Below are positions 8,471 through 15,888 of a DNA stretch of 26,089 nt, in pieces. This stretch comes from an uncultured Pseudomonadota bacterium (GTDB taxonomy: Bacteria > Myxococcota_A > UBA796 > GCA-2862545). The position numbers and the translations under genes are program-made. The stretch spans positions 1 through 26,089 of the forward strand of contig CALATR010000944.1 in assembly GCA_937891875.1 (NCBI GenBank), read 5' to 3'. Position 1 is the stretch's first letter. Each line of letters starts with the position of its first letter. The notes under the pieces were generated by a model. It saw nothing but the letters and a program-made list of their open reading frames with translations. It searched no databases and had not been told where the DNA came from.

Positions 8471-9361
8471 CTACGGGCAGGACCAGGTGTAGGTGCGTTC
8501 CTCCGTCTGCTCGCCGAGCTCGGACTTCACGACGTAGGCGCGGCGGCCGTCCCGCCAGGTGGTGGCCTCGCGCTCATCCTCGACGCCGGTCCGCTGTCGC
8601 ACGTAGAGCGTCTGGTTGCCGTCCGCGTCGTACTCGTAGTGGTCGTGGATCCAGGGGTCGTCCTCCACCACCTCGGCGCCGAGGTAGTAGAAGTGGTCGA
8701 GGATGCGACCTTCCGTGTCCCGGATGGTCCGCCCAACCCAGGTGAGGCCGGGCTCACCGTCGGGTGCCGAGGTCTCCCAGATGCGGGCGAGCGTGCCCGA
8801 GAAGCCCTCGTCGTCGCCGTCGTAGCTGAACTCGTACTCGCTGTACTCCGGCCTGGCAGGCTCGGAATCCGAGCGTCTGACCCGTACGAGCCGGCTGCGG
8901 TCGTCGTAGGTGTTGAGCTGCTCGCGGAAGACCTCGCCGTCCGTGCTGTGGGCCCAGCGCGGGACCTCGCAGCGGGACTCGGACGCTTCGGCCTCGTACA
9001 CGTCGGTGGGGCCGTCCGGCACGGTGGTCGTCCGGTTCACCAGCAGGCCGATCGCGTTGTACACGAAGTCTCGGTGCAGGCCGTGCTGGGAGTCCATCGT
9101 CAGCGGCTGCAGGTGCTCGTCGTAGGTGTACTCGGCGCTTGCCGTCACCTCGCCATCCTGGCGGGTGAAGAAGCGGACCAGCTGGCCATTGCCGTCGTAG
9201 ACGCGCTCGGTCGTGGAGGGCCCGTCAGCCGTGCTCTCCACCTCGATGACCACGCTGCAGTCGGCGTAGGGCGCCAGCGCGTCCACGTCGATGTCCGAGC
9301 ACTCGAGCACCTTGCTGCCCGGGCCGCAGGCGACGAGCAAGAGCGGCAGGACCAGCCTCAT
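8471..9361 (-). CDS. YD-repeat-like mini lipoprotein (paralogue 2 of 3)
   Basis: A 296-aa lipoprotein with lipobox LLLVAC (C12). The ATG at 9361 is chosen over an upstream in-frame start because it gives a clean signal peptide (MRLVLPLLLVAC), has a GGAG site seven bases upstream, and overlaps the stop of paralogue 3 as ATGA. It shares with its neighbours the N-terminal signature VLECSDIDVDALAPYADC, YD-like units (YDGNGQLVRFF, YNAIGLLVNRTTTVPDG, YDDRSRLVRV, YDADGNQTLYVRQ) and the C-terminal YTWSCP. The four-base overlap implies translational coupling to paralogue 3. It probably sits on the outer membrane, since +2 is Gly and not Asp. Function unknown. Confidence 0.9.
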   Translation of the reverse strand: MRLVLPLLLVACGPGSKVLECSDIDVDALAPYADCSVVIEVESTADGPSTTERVYDGNGQLVRFFTRQDGEVTASAEYTYDEHLQPLTMDSQHGLHRDFVYNAIGLLVNRTTTVPDGPTDVYEAEASESRCEVPRWAHSTDGEVFREQLNTYDDRSRLVRVRRSDSEPARPEYSEYEFSYDGDDEGFSGTLARIWETSAPDGEPGLTWVGRTIRDTEGRILDHFYYLGAEVVEDDPWIHDHYEYDADGNQTLYVRQRTGVEDEREATTWRDGRRAYVVKSELGEQTEERTYTWSCP

Positions 9362-10287
9362 GGGCGTTCTCCGGTCTCGGGGCAGGTCCACTGCCAGCTC
9401 CGGCCAGCGATCCGATCGCCGAACTTGCGGACGGTGGTGCGGGCGGGACGCCGGGCCTCCCAGGCGGTCTCCAGCGTGTCGGTGACGGACTCGGTCCCGT
9501 CCATCCAGTCGACCCGCGTGCGCTCGAACAGGGTCGGGTCTCCGTTCTCGTCGTACTCGTAGCGATCGCTGGACTGTCGGTTGGCGGGGATGGGCTCCGT
9601 CCCGAGGAAGTGCGTCTCGGTGAGCAGGCGTCCGTCAGCATCGTGCTCCCGGACGTCCAGGCTGCGGGTGGGTTCTCCGCTGGCCTCGGGGTCGCTCCAC
9701 ATGCTCACGATCCGCTCGCTGACGGTCTCGTCCGGGTAGGTGAAGTCCTCGGTGGCGTATCCGTCTTCCGCGAATGCGGTGGTCTTGACCGAGGTGTGCA
9801 GCGGGCGGCCGCGCTCGTCGAAGGTCCAGGTCCGCACCTCGTTCACGCGATCGTCGAGGGTCGACGTGGACTCTGCGATGGCGCACGGCGTGTCTGACGC
9901 CACCGTGGTCAGGACTTCCACGTGCCCGGGCGACATGATGACGCGCTCGGTCAGCAGGCCGAGGGCGTCGTAGGTCCAGGTCGTGCTGACCCCTCCCTCC
10001 GCCTCCTCTGCCACGCGCTGCAGGTGCGTGTCGTAGGAGAACTCGGACTGCGCCACCACCTCGCCGTCGCGCCGGGACACCCTGCGCAGCAGCTCGCCGT
10101 GCTCACCGTAGACCTCGACCTCGGTGGCCGTGCCGCCCAGGGGCTCGTCGACGTCGATGACCGCTGTGCAGCCGGCGTACGGCGCGAGCGCGGCCAGGTC
10201 GATCGGCGAGCAGGTCAGCAGCTCCGGTGTGGCGGCGTCAGGCTCGCCACAGGCGACGGTCAGGCCGGCGATCAGTACGAGGCGCAT
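9358..10287 (-). CDS. YD-repeat-like mini lipoprotein (paralogue 3 of 3)
   Basis: A 309-aa lipoprotein with lipobox LTVAC (C13), starting at ATG 10287 behind a GGGGAGGG ribosome site. It is the first gene of the tandem trio. The family signature appears as LLTCSPIDLAALAPYAGC. YD-like units include YGEHGELLRRVSRRDGE, YDTHLQRV, YDALGLLTERV, FDERGRPLHT, HDADGRLLTETHF and YDENGDPTLFERTR. The C-terminal signature is WQWTCPETGERP, slightly extended relative to its neighbours. The three paralogues are clearly homologous but strongly diverged, suggesting old duplication followed by diversifying change. The role is unknown; cell-surface binding is a reasonable guess. Confidence 0.9.
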   Translation of the reverse strand: MRLVLIAGLTVACGEPDAATPELLTCSPIDLAALAPYAGCTAVIDVDEPLGGTATEVEVYGEHGELLRRVSRRDGEVVAQSEFSYDTHLQRVAEEAEGGVSTTWTYDALGLLTERVIMSPGHVEVLTTVASDTPCAIAESTSTLDDRVNEVRTWTFDERGRPLHTSVKTTAFAEDGYATEDFTYPDETVSERIVSMWSDPEASGEPTRSLDVREHDADGRLLTETHFLGTEPIPANRQSSDRYEYDENGDPTLFERTRVDWMDGTESVTDTLETAWEARRPARTTVRKFGDRIAGRSWQWTCPETGERP

Positions 10288-10326
10288 TCACCCTCCCCGA
10301 CCAGTCAGTGCGCTGCGGACCGGGAG

Positions 10327-10353
10327 GTGTCAACGGCCGACACACCCTGACAC
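10327..10353 (-). promoter_or_regulatory. Inverted repeat with TTGACA upstream of YD gene trio
   Basis: In the 87-bp gap before paralogue 3, GTGTCA (10327-10332) and TGACAC (10348-10353) form an inverted repeat with a 15-base spacer. Read on the minus strand, a TTGACA (complement of 10328-10333) overlaps one arm and could be a -35 box for the trio. I see no good -10 at 16-18 bases, so the call is weak. Confidence 0.28.
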
Positions 10354-10374
10354 GAGGTGCGACGCGGGGGAGAC

Positions 10375-10887
10375 TCAGGGCTCCGCGAGCATCGCCCGGT
10401 AGACCGCCGCCTCGTCGGGAGGGAGCGTCTTCAGCAGCGGGCGCATGGTGTAGTTGCCGTGCATCTTGCCGTCCCGCATGAACATCCAGTCGGAGATCTC
10501 CGCCTTCTCGATGGTCCAGCTCTGGCCCAGCTTCACGTTGCCGACCACGCCGGGCACGTTGTCGATGGTGCCGGTGAAGGTGCCGTTGTCGTACTTGAGC
10601 TGGCCCAGCCAGAAGTGCTCGGTCTCCTCTCCGTCGGTGATCGGCGCCTTGACGGAGAAGTTCTGACCGTTGCCCTGCTCGAACTCGGCGATGAACGTGT
10701 CGACGGTCGCCCGGGCCTTGGCGATGGCGGCGTCCATCTCGGCCTGGTCGTAGCCGCCGCGGACCAGGGTGGGGTCGTCCTCCTCGGCCACCGGCATCGT
10801 GGACGACGTCGCCTCGGGCTGGGTGGCGGCGGGCTTCGTGGAGCAGGCGGCGAGCATCAGGAGCAGAACTGCGGTCGAACGCACCAT
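10375..10887 (-). CDS. DUF2314-domain lipoprotein
   Basis: A 170-aa lipoprotein. The ATG at 10887 is chosen because it opens a signal peptide with lipobox LMLAAC (C15); the frame can be extended upstream only into the neighbouring channel gene. After a Thr/Ser/Pro linker, residues about 55-165 match the DUF2314 (YegJ-like) fold. Its landmarks are the FSVKAPI start, the HFWLGQLKYDNGTFTGTIDN core, VPGVVGNVKLGQSWTIEK, and the closing SDWMFMRDGKMHGNYTMRPLL. The molecular role of the family is not known. It follows the MscS gene by 37 bp on the same strand, so it may be part of the same transcript. Confidence 0.9.
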   Translation of the reverse strand: MVRSTAVLLLMLAACSTKPAATQPEATSSTMPVAEEDDPTLVRGGYDQAEMDAAIAKARATVDTFIAEFEQGNGQNFSVKAPITDGEETEHFWLGQLKYDNGTFTGTIDNVPGVVGNVKLGQSWTIEKAEISDWMFMRDGKMHGNYTMRPLLKTLPPDEAAVYRAMLAEP

Positions 10888-10924
10888 GCGGGGTCCCCCG
10901 GGGCGGTGGTGGAGCGGCAGCCTA

Positions 10925-11932
10925 TCAGCCCGCAGCGGGCCCGTGAGGATGGTCGACCAGGCGGCGCGTCGGGTAGGCCAGCTCGATGTCGTCGTGCTCG
11001 GCAAAGGCGTCGAGGATCGCCTCCCAGAGGGCCTGCTCGGCGCCGCGGCGGCGGCGGGGCGGGGTCAGGAAGCGCACGGTCAGCACGACGCCGCTGTCCT
11101 CGACCCGGGTGTAGACGATGGGCGTGAGCGCGCTGTAGGTGATGAGCCACTTCTTGTTGGCCTCGTCGAGCTTGTCCTGGGCCTCGGCGACGACGTCGCG
11201 CGCCTGCTCCTCGGCGATGGCCGTGAGCAGCCCCTTGGCCTTGCGCCAGTCGGACTCGAAGGTGACCATCACCCGCACCTCGTGCCAGAGGTACTGCAGC
11301 CCGGCGGTGTAGCAGGAGACGGGCTGGGAGAGGACCCGGTAGTTGGGCACGTAGACCACGCGCCCGGTGCTCTGGTCGGCCTGGACCCAGTTGCCGATCT
11401 CGTTGAGCGTGATGGTGAGCAGCCCGATGTCGATGACGTCCCCGGAGATGTCGCCGATCTGCACCCGGTCGCCGACGGTGAAGGGGCGCCAGGTGACCAG
11501 GTAGGTCCAGCCGAAGAGGTTGGCGATGGAGTCGCGCAGGGCGATGGCGATGCCCGCGGACACGAGGCCCAGGAAGGTCGCGAGATCGGAGAAGCCGGCC
11601 CACCACATGGGGGCGATGAGCAGCACACACAGGGCGATGGCGCCGTAGGTCGAGCCCTTGCGCCACAGGTAGCGGTGGCGCGGATCTTCCGCTCGGCCCT
11701 GCACGATCTGGAGCACGACCCAGCGCACCACCCACACCACGAGGATGGTGGCGGCGGTGCCGAAGACCCGGCCAGCGACGGTGGTGCCGAGCCAGGTCAG
11801 GGTGTCGTTGACCGCTGGCAGCAGGGACTCGATGATGGCGATCAGGGCGTGCTCCCCTTCTTCTTCTTCGGCGCCTTCTTCTTCTTCTTCTCGGGGAGGG
11901 TCTGCACGAAGGCGATGCCCCGGTGCAGCCAC
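10925..11932 (-). CDS. MscS-family small-conductance mechanosensitive channel
   Basis: Up to 335 aa. Hydrophobic segments lie at about residues 48-75 (TAATILVVWVVRWVVLQIV), 93-112 (YGAIALCVLLIAPMWWAGF) and 114-140. The last one is the pore-lining TM3-type helix LATFLGLVSAGIAIALRDSI, running into the MscS beta-domain signature WRPFTVGDRVQIGDISGDV and the PNYRVLSQPV segment. The protein gates ions during osmotic downshock. The start is uncertain. GTG 11932 overlaps the TfoX gene by 91 bp and gives a poly-Glu leader that is simply the TfoX poly-Lys codons in another frame. A CTG at 11845 overlapping the TfoX stop (CTGA) has GGGGAG six bases upstream and may be the true start, giving about 306 aa. 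Confidence 0.92.
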   Translation of the reverse strand: MAAPGHRLRADPPREEEEEGAEEEEGEHALIAIIESLLPAVNDTLTWLGTTVAGRVFGTAATILVVWVVRWVVLQIVQGRAEDPRHRYLWRKGSTYGAIALCVLLIAPMWWAGFSDLATFLGLVSAGIAIALRDSIANLFGWTYLVTWRPFTVGDRVQIGDISGDVIDIGLLTITLNEIGNWVQADQSTGRVVYVPNYRVLSQPVSCYTAGLQYLWHEVRVMVTFESDWRKAKGLLTAIAEEQARDVVAEAQDKLDEANKKWLITYSALTPIVYTRVEDSGVVLTVRFLTPPRRRRGAEQALWEAILDAFAEHDDIELAYPTRRLVDHPHGPAAG

Positions 11933-12228
11933 TCCCGGGCGCTGGACTCGTCGGCGACCACGTCGGCGGGCAGGGTCATGTACTCGCGCATGGGCCGCCC
12001 CTCCATCGGCTCGAAGGTGTGCCCGCCCAGGGCGCGCACGGCCTCGCGGTCGGCCTCGGACAGGCGCACGTGGAACTGCTCGCCGAACACGCCGGCCAGC
12101 ATCTGGCGGTTCTGGGTGAGGAACACGGCGCTGGAGCCGAACATCTTGCGGCGCTCCAGGCGATCGTCCGCCTCGGCGAGGGCCTCGAGCAGGGCGGACA
12201 GCTCCGGCGACGGCTTGGGAAAGGCCAT
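11842..12228 (-). CDS. TfoX N-terminal-domain protein with poly-lysine tail
   Basis: A 128-aa protein starting at ATG 12228 with GGAGGT five bases upstream. The core (RRKMFGSSAVFLTQNRQMLAGVF, the FHVRLS segment, and the FEPMEGRPMREYMTLP segment) matches the single-domain TfoX/Sxy N-terminal family. These are small alpha/beta proteins related to the competence regulator Sxy, but the stand-alone versions have no proven role. The C-terminus is a lysine block, KKKKKAPKKKKGSTP, typical of nucleic-acid-binding tails. It follows the multicopper oxidase gene by 45 bp and abuts or overlaps the MscS gene, so all are probably in one transcript. Confidence 0.88.
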   Translation of the reverse strand: MAFPKPSPELSALLEALAEADDRLERRKMFGSSAVFLTQNRQMLAGVFGEQFHVRLSEADREAVRALGGHTFEPMEGRPMREYMTLPADVVADESSAREWLHRGIAFVQTLPEKKKKKAPKKKKGSTP

Positions 12229-12273
12229 GGGCACCTCCGCCGCCATCCTACCGGGCGCACCCCGCGGCGCCAC

Positions 12274-13659
12274 TCACTCGCCGACCTCCACGACGGTCAT
12301 CATGCCGCCCTCGGCGTGGGGCAGGATGTGGCAGTGCGTCATCCAGTAGCCGGCGTTGTCCGCCAGGAATCGCAGACGCATGGTCTGGCGGATCCCCACG
12401 TCGACCGTGTCCTCGACGGGGCGATCGGGGAGCGGCACCCCGTCGATGGAGAGCACCTCGAAGGCGTGGCCGTGCATGTGGAAGGGGTGGTTGGTCGGGC
12501 TGATGTTGCGCACCTCGACGAGGGTGTCCTGGCCGATGGGCACGTAGGGCACGGTGACGTCGGGGAAGGTCTCGCCGTTGATGGTCCAGTGCTCGCCGGC
12601 CGAGTCGCCCTGGAGCACGAAGCGCAGGTCGGTGCGGCCGGGATCGGGTGAGGTCGACGGGCTGCGCCAGGGCCAGTCAGCGAGGGCGGGTGCGGCGCCG
12701 GCAGCGGTGGGGCGCAGGTGCAGCCGGGCGGTGAGCTCGCCCGCGCCGACGGTGCCGCCGTACAGGCTGTACGCGTGGTTGTCGAAGCCCACGTCGTCTC
12801 CGCCCACGACCAGCTCGGCCTCCACGCGGTCGCCCGGACCCAGCAGGGCGTGATCGGCGGGCCCGGCCCACAGGCCCTGGTCGCCGGCGATGAAGCGCGC
12901 GCCGGAGGTGGGGGCCAGGTCGAGGTAGCCGGTGTTGCTGGCGTTGATGAGGCGCAGGCGCACCCGCTCGCCGGGCTCGACGTCCAGCACCGGGTCGATG
13001 GCACCGTTGAAGGTCCAGGTCATGCCCGCGCCGTCGAGGCCGTGGTGGTTGTCGCCCTCGGGTGGGGTGCGGGCGTCGTGCTCGCCCCAGGCGTCGGCGA
13101 TGACGACCAGGTCGCGGTCGACGGCGGGCTCGTCCGGGTCGGTCACGACGAGGGCGCCGTACAGGCCCAGGTCGACCTGGCGCGCGGTGTCGAAGTGCGG
13201 GTGGTACCAGGACGTGCCGGCGTGGGTCGCGGTGAAGGTGGCGGTGAACGTTTCACCTGGGGCGATCGGGTCCTCGGTCCAGGTGACGCCGTCCATGGCG
13301 TAGGGCACGTGGGCGCCGTGCCAGTGCACGGTGGTCGGGTCCTCCAGGCCGTTGGTGATCTCGACGATCACCGTGTCGCCGAGCTTGGCGCGGATGGTCG
13401 GGCCGGGCACGCCGCCGTTGTACGCGTAGCCCTCGACCTCCTGGCCGCCGATGGTGAAGGTGTGGGGTGCCGCGGTGAGCGCGACCCGCACCACGTCGGG
13501 ATCCTCGTCGAGGTCCTCGGCATCGGGGATGATCGGCAGGGCGGGGCGGACCTCGGGCACGACGTCGGTGTCGTCGGTCGTGTCGGTGCTGTCGCTTGCG
13601 TCGGTGGCCGGAGGGGGGTCGCAGGCGAGCAGGAACAGGAGCGGGAGGAGCGGCCTCAT
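12274..13659 (-). CDS. Multicopper oxidase lipoprotein
   Basis: A 461-aa lipoprotein with lipobox FLLAC (C13) and a Ser/Thr/Asp linker (residues 17-33). The ATG at 13659 has GGAGGT seven bases upstream and overlaps the cytochrome stop as ATGA; a longer frame upstream is not supported. All four copper motifs are present: HWHG (112-115), WYHPH (151-155), HPFHMHGH (391-398) and HCHILPHAEGGM (442-453). These supply the type 1, 2 and 3 copper ligands, with an axial Met at about 453. It is a three-cupredoxin laccase/CueO-like enzyme that oxidises a substrate (phenols, Cu(I), Fe(II) or Mn(II) are family possibilities) and reduces oxygen to water in the periplasm or on the surface. The +2 residue is Asp, which in enterobacteria favours inner-membrane retention. 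The coupled multiheme cytochrome suggests an electron-transfer partner. Confidence 0.96.
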   Translation of the reverse strand: MRPLLPLLFLLACDPPPATDASDSTDTTDDTDVVPEVRPALPIIPDAEDLDEDPDVVRVALTAAPHTFTIGGQEVEGYAYNGGVPGPTIRAKLGDTVIVEITNGLEDPTTVHWHGAHVPYAMDGVTWTEDPIAPGETFTATFTATHAGTSWYHPHFDTARQVDLGLYGALVVTDPDEPAVDRDLVVIADAWGEHDARTPPEGDNHHGLDGAGMTWTFNGAIDPVLDVEPGERVRLRLINASNTGYLDLAPTSGARFIAGDQGLWAGPADHALLGPGDRVEAELVVGGDDVGFDNHAYSLYGGTVGAGELTARLHLRPTAAGAAPALADWPWRSPSTSPDPGRTDLRFVLQGDSAGEHWTINGETFPDVTVPYVPIGQDTLVEVRNISPTNHPFHMHGHAFEVLSIDGVPLPDRPVEDTVDVGIRQTMRLRFLADNAGYWMTHCHILPHAEGGMMTVVEVGE

Positions 13660-15755
13660 CGGGACACCTCCACCATGATCTTCTCGGGATTCGACCAGGA
13701 CTTCTCGCGGGCGAGCCACCAGGGCTGGGCCCGCCAGCCGAGCCAGGCGCGGGCGACAGGGGCCTCGCAGTCGGCCTGGAACTCGTGGTTCGTGGTGACG
13801 GACTCGTAGGGGGCGAGGCGGTTGTCGAGCTGCACGTCGACCGCGCGGTGGTGGGGGGCGCCGGAGGTGTTGTCCGCGTCGACCAGCACGCGACCGAAGG
13901 CGTGTCCGGGGGCACCGGCGACGGGGCCGGCCTCGCCTCCCGGGGGCTCGAGCGGGGGGCCCAGCAGGGCGAGGGTGCCGGAGGGCAGCTCGCCGTCGAG
14001 GGTCACGACGTCGCCGTCGACCGCGGTGATCGTGCGCACCCCGCGGACCTCCCAGCGCCCGTTGCCCGCGTCGCGGCCGATGAAGGTCCCGTCGCCGAAG
14101 GGCCCGTAGCCGGGGTCGTCGCGCCAGCCGGCCCGGGTGAGCACGCGCACGGTCTGACCGACCTCGGCACCGGGCCAGCGGGTCCAGTCCCCGCTCGCGT
14201 TCTTGCTGGCGAAGGCACCCACCCAGGGCGGGATCGCATCGCCGCCGATCGGCTCCAGGGCGGTGTCATCGCAGCTTGCCGCCACGTGGAGCACCAGCTG
14301 GCGACCGGGCTCGCCGGTGGGGATGCGGTGGCCGGCGCCCACGTTCTGCACGGTCGCGGTCACGGTGAACAGGCCGTTCGCGAGGGTGGTCTGCAGGTCG
14401 ACCGCCGCGGCGAGCTGGAGCATGCGGCTGGACTCGGTGCGCGGACCGATCCAGCTGTGGTGGCGGACCGCGCCGGCCGGTCGCACCCAGCCCCCGGTGA
14501 CCCCCGGGTCCAGCGCGTCCAGGAAGTCCTGCAGGTTGGAGCCGTTGAGCTCGCCCGGGGCCGGCGGCATGTGGCAGGCGTTGCAGGGCACCTTGTCGCC
14601 GAACGGCCCCTGCTTCCACTCGGTCCAGGTGGTGTGCACGGGCAGGCGGCCGTCGGGCCAGCGGACGGGGTCGGCGGACTCCCCCGGGACCAGCACCTCC
14701 TGCGCGTGCTCGTGGCAGCCGGCGCAGATCTGGCCGGTCTTGTAGTGGTCGCGCTGCACGCCGCCCATGCGCGGGTTGGGCGAGTCGTGGCTCGGACCGA
14801 AGGTCAGCGGGATCCAGGGCCCGGCGATCGGGAAGTCGTCGGGCTCGCTGGGGCGGTGCACCACCAGCTTGCCCGCCACGCCGGGGGCGGGATCGTCGAG
14901 GTCCACGAAGTCGACCTTGTGGCACACGTCGCAGTGCACGCCGGCCTCGTAGGCGAAGCCGGTCGCTTCCAGGAGGTCGCGGTCGCCCAGTTGACCGTCG
15001 ATGCCGGGGGCGTGGCAGTCGGCGCACTGGCCATTCACCTCGGTCGAACCGTCACAGTTGGGTGCGCAGCTGGGGTCGAGATCGGGCAGGGTGCCCGCTC
15101 CCAGGTAGCAGCGGTCGGTGGCCGTCGCGGCGCCCGGCTGCAGGCCCTGGGCCCAGGTCCCGCCGAGCGACTCGCAGGCAGCCTGGGTCCCCGCGGCGAC
15201 GGTGCCAGCGTACAGCTCCTGCACGTGGGCGTTGCTGGCGGCGGTGCGGTGGGGCGAGGCGTACCAGTCGTCGTCGAGGGTGCGGTGGCAGTGGGCGCAC
15301 TGGAGGGTCGTGTCGCGGCGGTCGGGGGTGCCGGGGTCCTGGAAGACGTACTCGGGGTTGTCGGTGGTGTCGTAGCTGACGAGCTCGATGAGCAGCTCGG
15401 CGTCGTCTGCAGGGTCGACCATCGCAAACGTCTGCCGGGCGCCCGGGTGGCTGGCGACCACCGCGAACTCGCCCCACACGGTGAGGTCGATCTCCATGTC
15501 CACCGCGCCGTCCTCACCGGTGCGGTACAGCACGTCGGTCCCGCCCTGGACGACGACCACGTCGGGCGCCGGAGCACCATCCAGCGTCACCCGCACCGTG
15601 CGCCGGACGCTCTGTGGGAGCGGCTCGGTGTCGGAGTCGGTGTCCGTGTCCGTGTCGACGTCGGAGTCGGTGTCCGGACCGGCCGGCGGAGGCGGGCACG
15701 CCGAGAGCGCGCCGGCCAGGATCGCCAGCGAAAGGGATGTGCGCAGATGCACCAC
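13656..15755 (-). CDS. Pentaheme cytochrome c lipoprotein
   Basis: A 699-aa lipoprotein. GTG at 15755 (or the adjacent GTG at 15752) is chosen because GGAGG lies at 15763-15767 and it opens a signal peptide ending ALSAC (C20). A Pro stretch and an Asp-Thr-Ser linker (residues 27-44) follow. Five CxxCH heme sites are visible: CAHCH (153), CADCH (244), CDVCH (275), CAGCH (344) and CNACH (391). The DNPEYVF and AGCHEH contexts recall cytochrome c554/c-type multiheme proteins. The N-terminal 45-130 region is a beta domain, and residues 400-699 are a further beta-rich domain without heme. It would carry electrons in the periplasm or on the outer membrane. Its stop overlaps the multicopper oxidase start by four bases, implying coupled synthesis. 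It is the first gene of a long minus-strand run. Confidence 0.95.
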   Translation of the reverse strand: MVHLRTSLSLAILAGALSACPPPPAGPDTDSDVDTDTDTDSDTEPLPQSVRRTVRVTLDGAPAPDVVVVQGGTDVLYRTGEDGAVDMEIDLTVWGEFAVVASHPGARQTFAMVDPADDAELLIELVSYDTTDNPEYVFQDPGTPDRRDTTLQCAHCHRTLDDDWYASPHRTAASNAHVQELYAGTVAAGTQAACESLGGTWAQGLQPGAATATDRCYLGAGTLPDLDPSCAPNCDGSTEVNGQCADCHAPGIDGQLGDRDLLEATGFAYEAGVHCDVCHKVDFVDLDDPAPGVAGKLVVHRPSEPDDFPIAGPWIPLTFGPSHDSPNPRMGGVQRDHYKTGQICAGCHEHAQEVLVPGESADPVRWPDGRLPVHTTWTEWKQGPFGDKVPCNACHMPPAPGELNGSNLQDFLDALDPGVTGGWVRPAGAVRHHSWIGPRTESSRMLQLAAAVDLQTTLANGLFTVTATVQNVGAGHRIPTGEPGRQLVLHVAASCDDTALEPIGGDAIPPWVGAFASKNASGDWTRWPGAEVGQTVRVLTRAGWRDDPGYGPFGDGTFIGRDAGNGRWEVRGVRTITAVDGDVVTLDGELPSGTLALLGPPLEPPGGEAGPVAGAPGHAFGRVLVDADNTSGAPHHRAVDVQLDNRLAPYESVTTNHEFQADCEAPVARAWLGWRAQPWWLAREKSWSNPEKIMVEVSR
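15625..15677 (-). repeat. Asp-Thr/Ser linker repeat in the cytochrome gene
   Basis: Degenerate hexamer repeats on the coding strand (GAC/TCC/ACG-type codons) encode the DTDSDVDTDTDTDSDTE linker just after the lipobox. A 16-base unit occurs twice (15631-15646 and 15661-15676). Units are multiples of three, so copy-number changes alter linker length and not frame. Confidence 0.7.
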
Positions 15756-15842
15756 GTCGCGTCCTCCGGTCGCAGTGGAGCATGCCTGGGCGGCAGTGTC
15801 CATGGGCGTGACTGGGGGGGAGGAACTGCGTGGCGCGAGGTA

Positions 15843-15866
15843 GGGTGGGGTGTGCGGTCGGGGGGG
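15843..15866 (+). other. G-quadruplex-capable G-runs in the divergent promoter region
   Basis: G3-T-G4, then nine bases, then G7 lies on the plus strand, 23 bases before the lipoprotein start at 15889 and about 90 bases upstream of the cytochrome start. Another G7 lies at 15814-15820. Four G-triplets can be drawn, enough for an intramolecular quadruplex. No clear -35/-10 pair was seen in this 133-bp divergent gap. Confidence 0.4.
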
Positions 15867-15888
15867 AGATGGTCCAGGAACGACGACG

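Noticed and set aside
7509..10287. RHS/polymorphic toxin system
   Set aside because: The proteins are about 300 aa lipoproteins with no RHS core cleavage motif, no toxin domain and no immunity gene that I can see.
12718..13809. 363-codon plus-strand open frame
   Set aside because: Antisense to the multicopper oxidase with all copper motifs intact.
15625..15677. CRISPR-like repeat array
   Set aside because: The repeats are short codon-level repeats of an Asp-Thr linker inside a gene, with no spacers.
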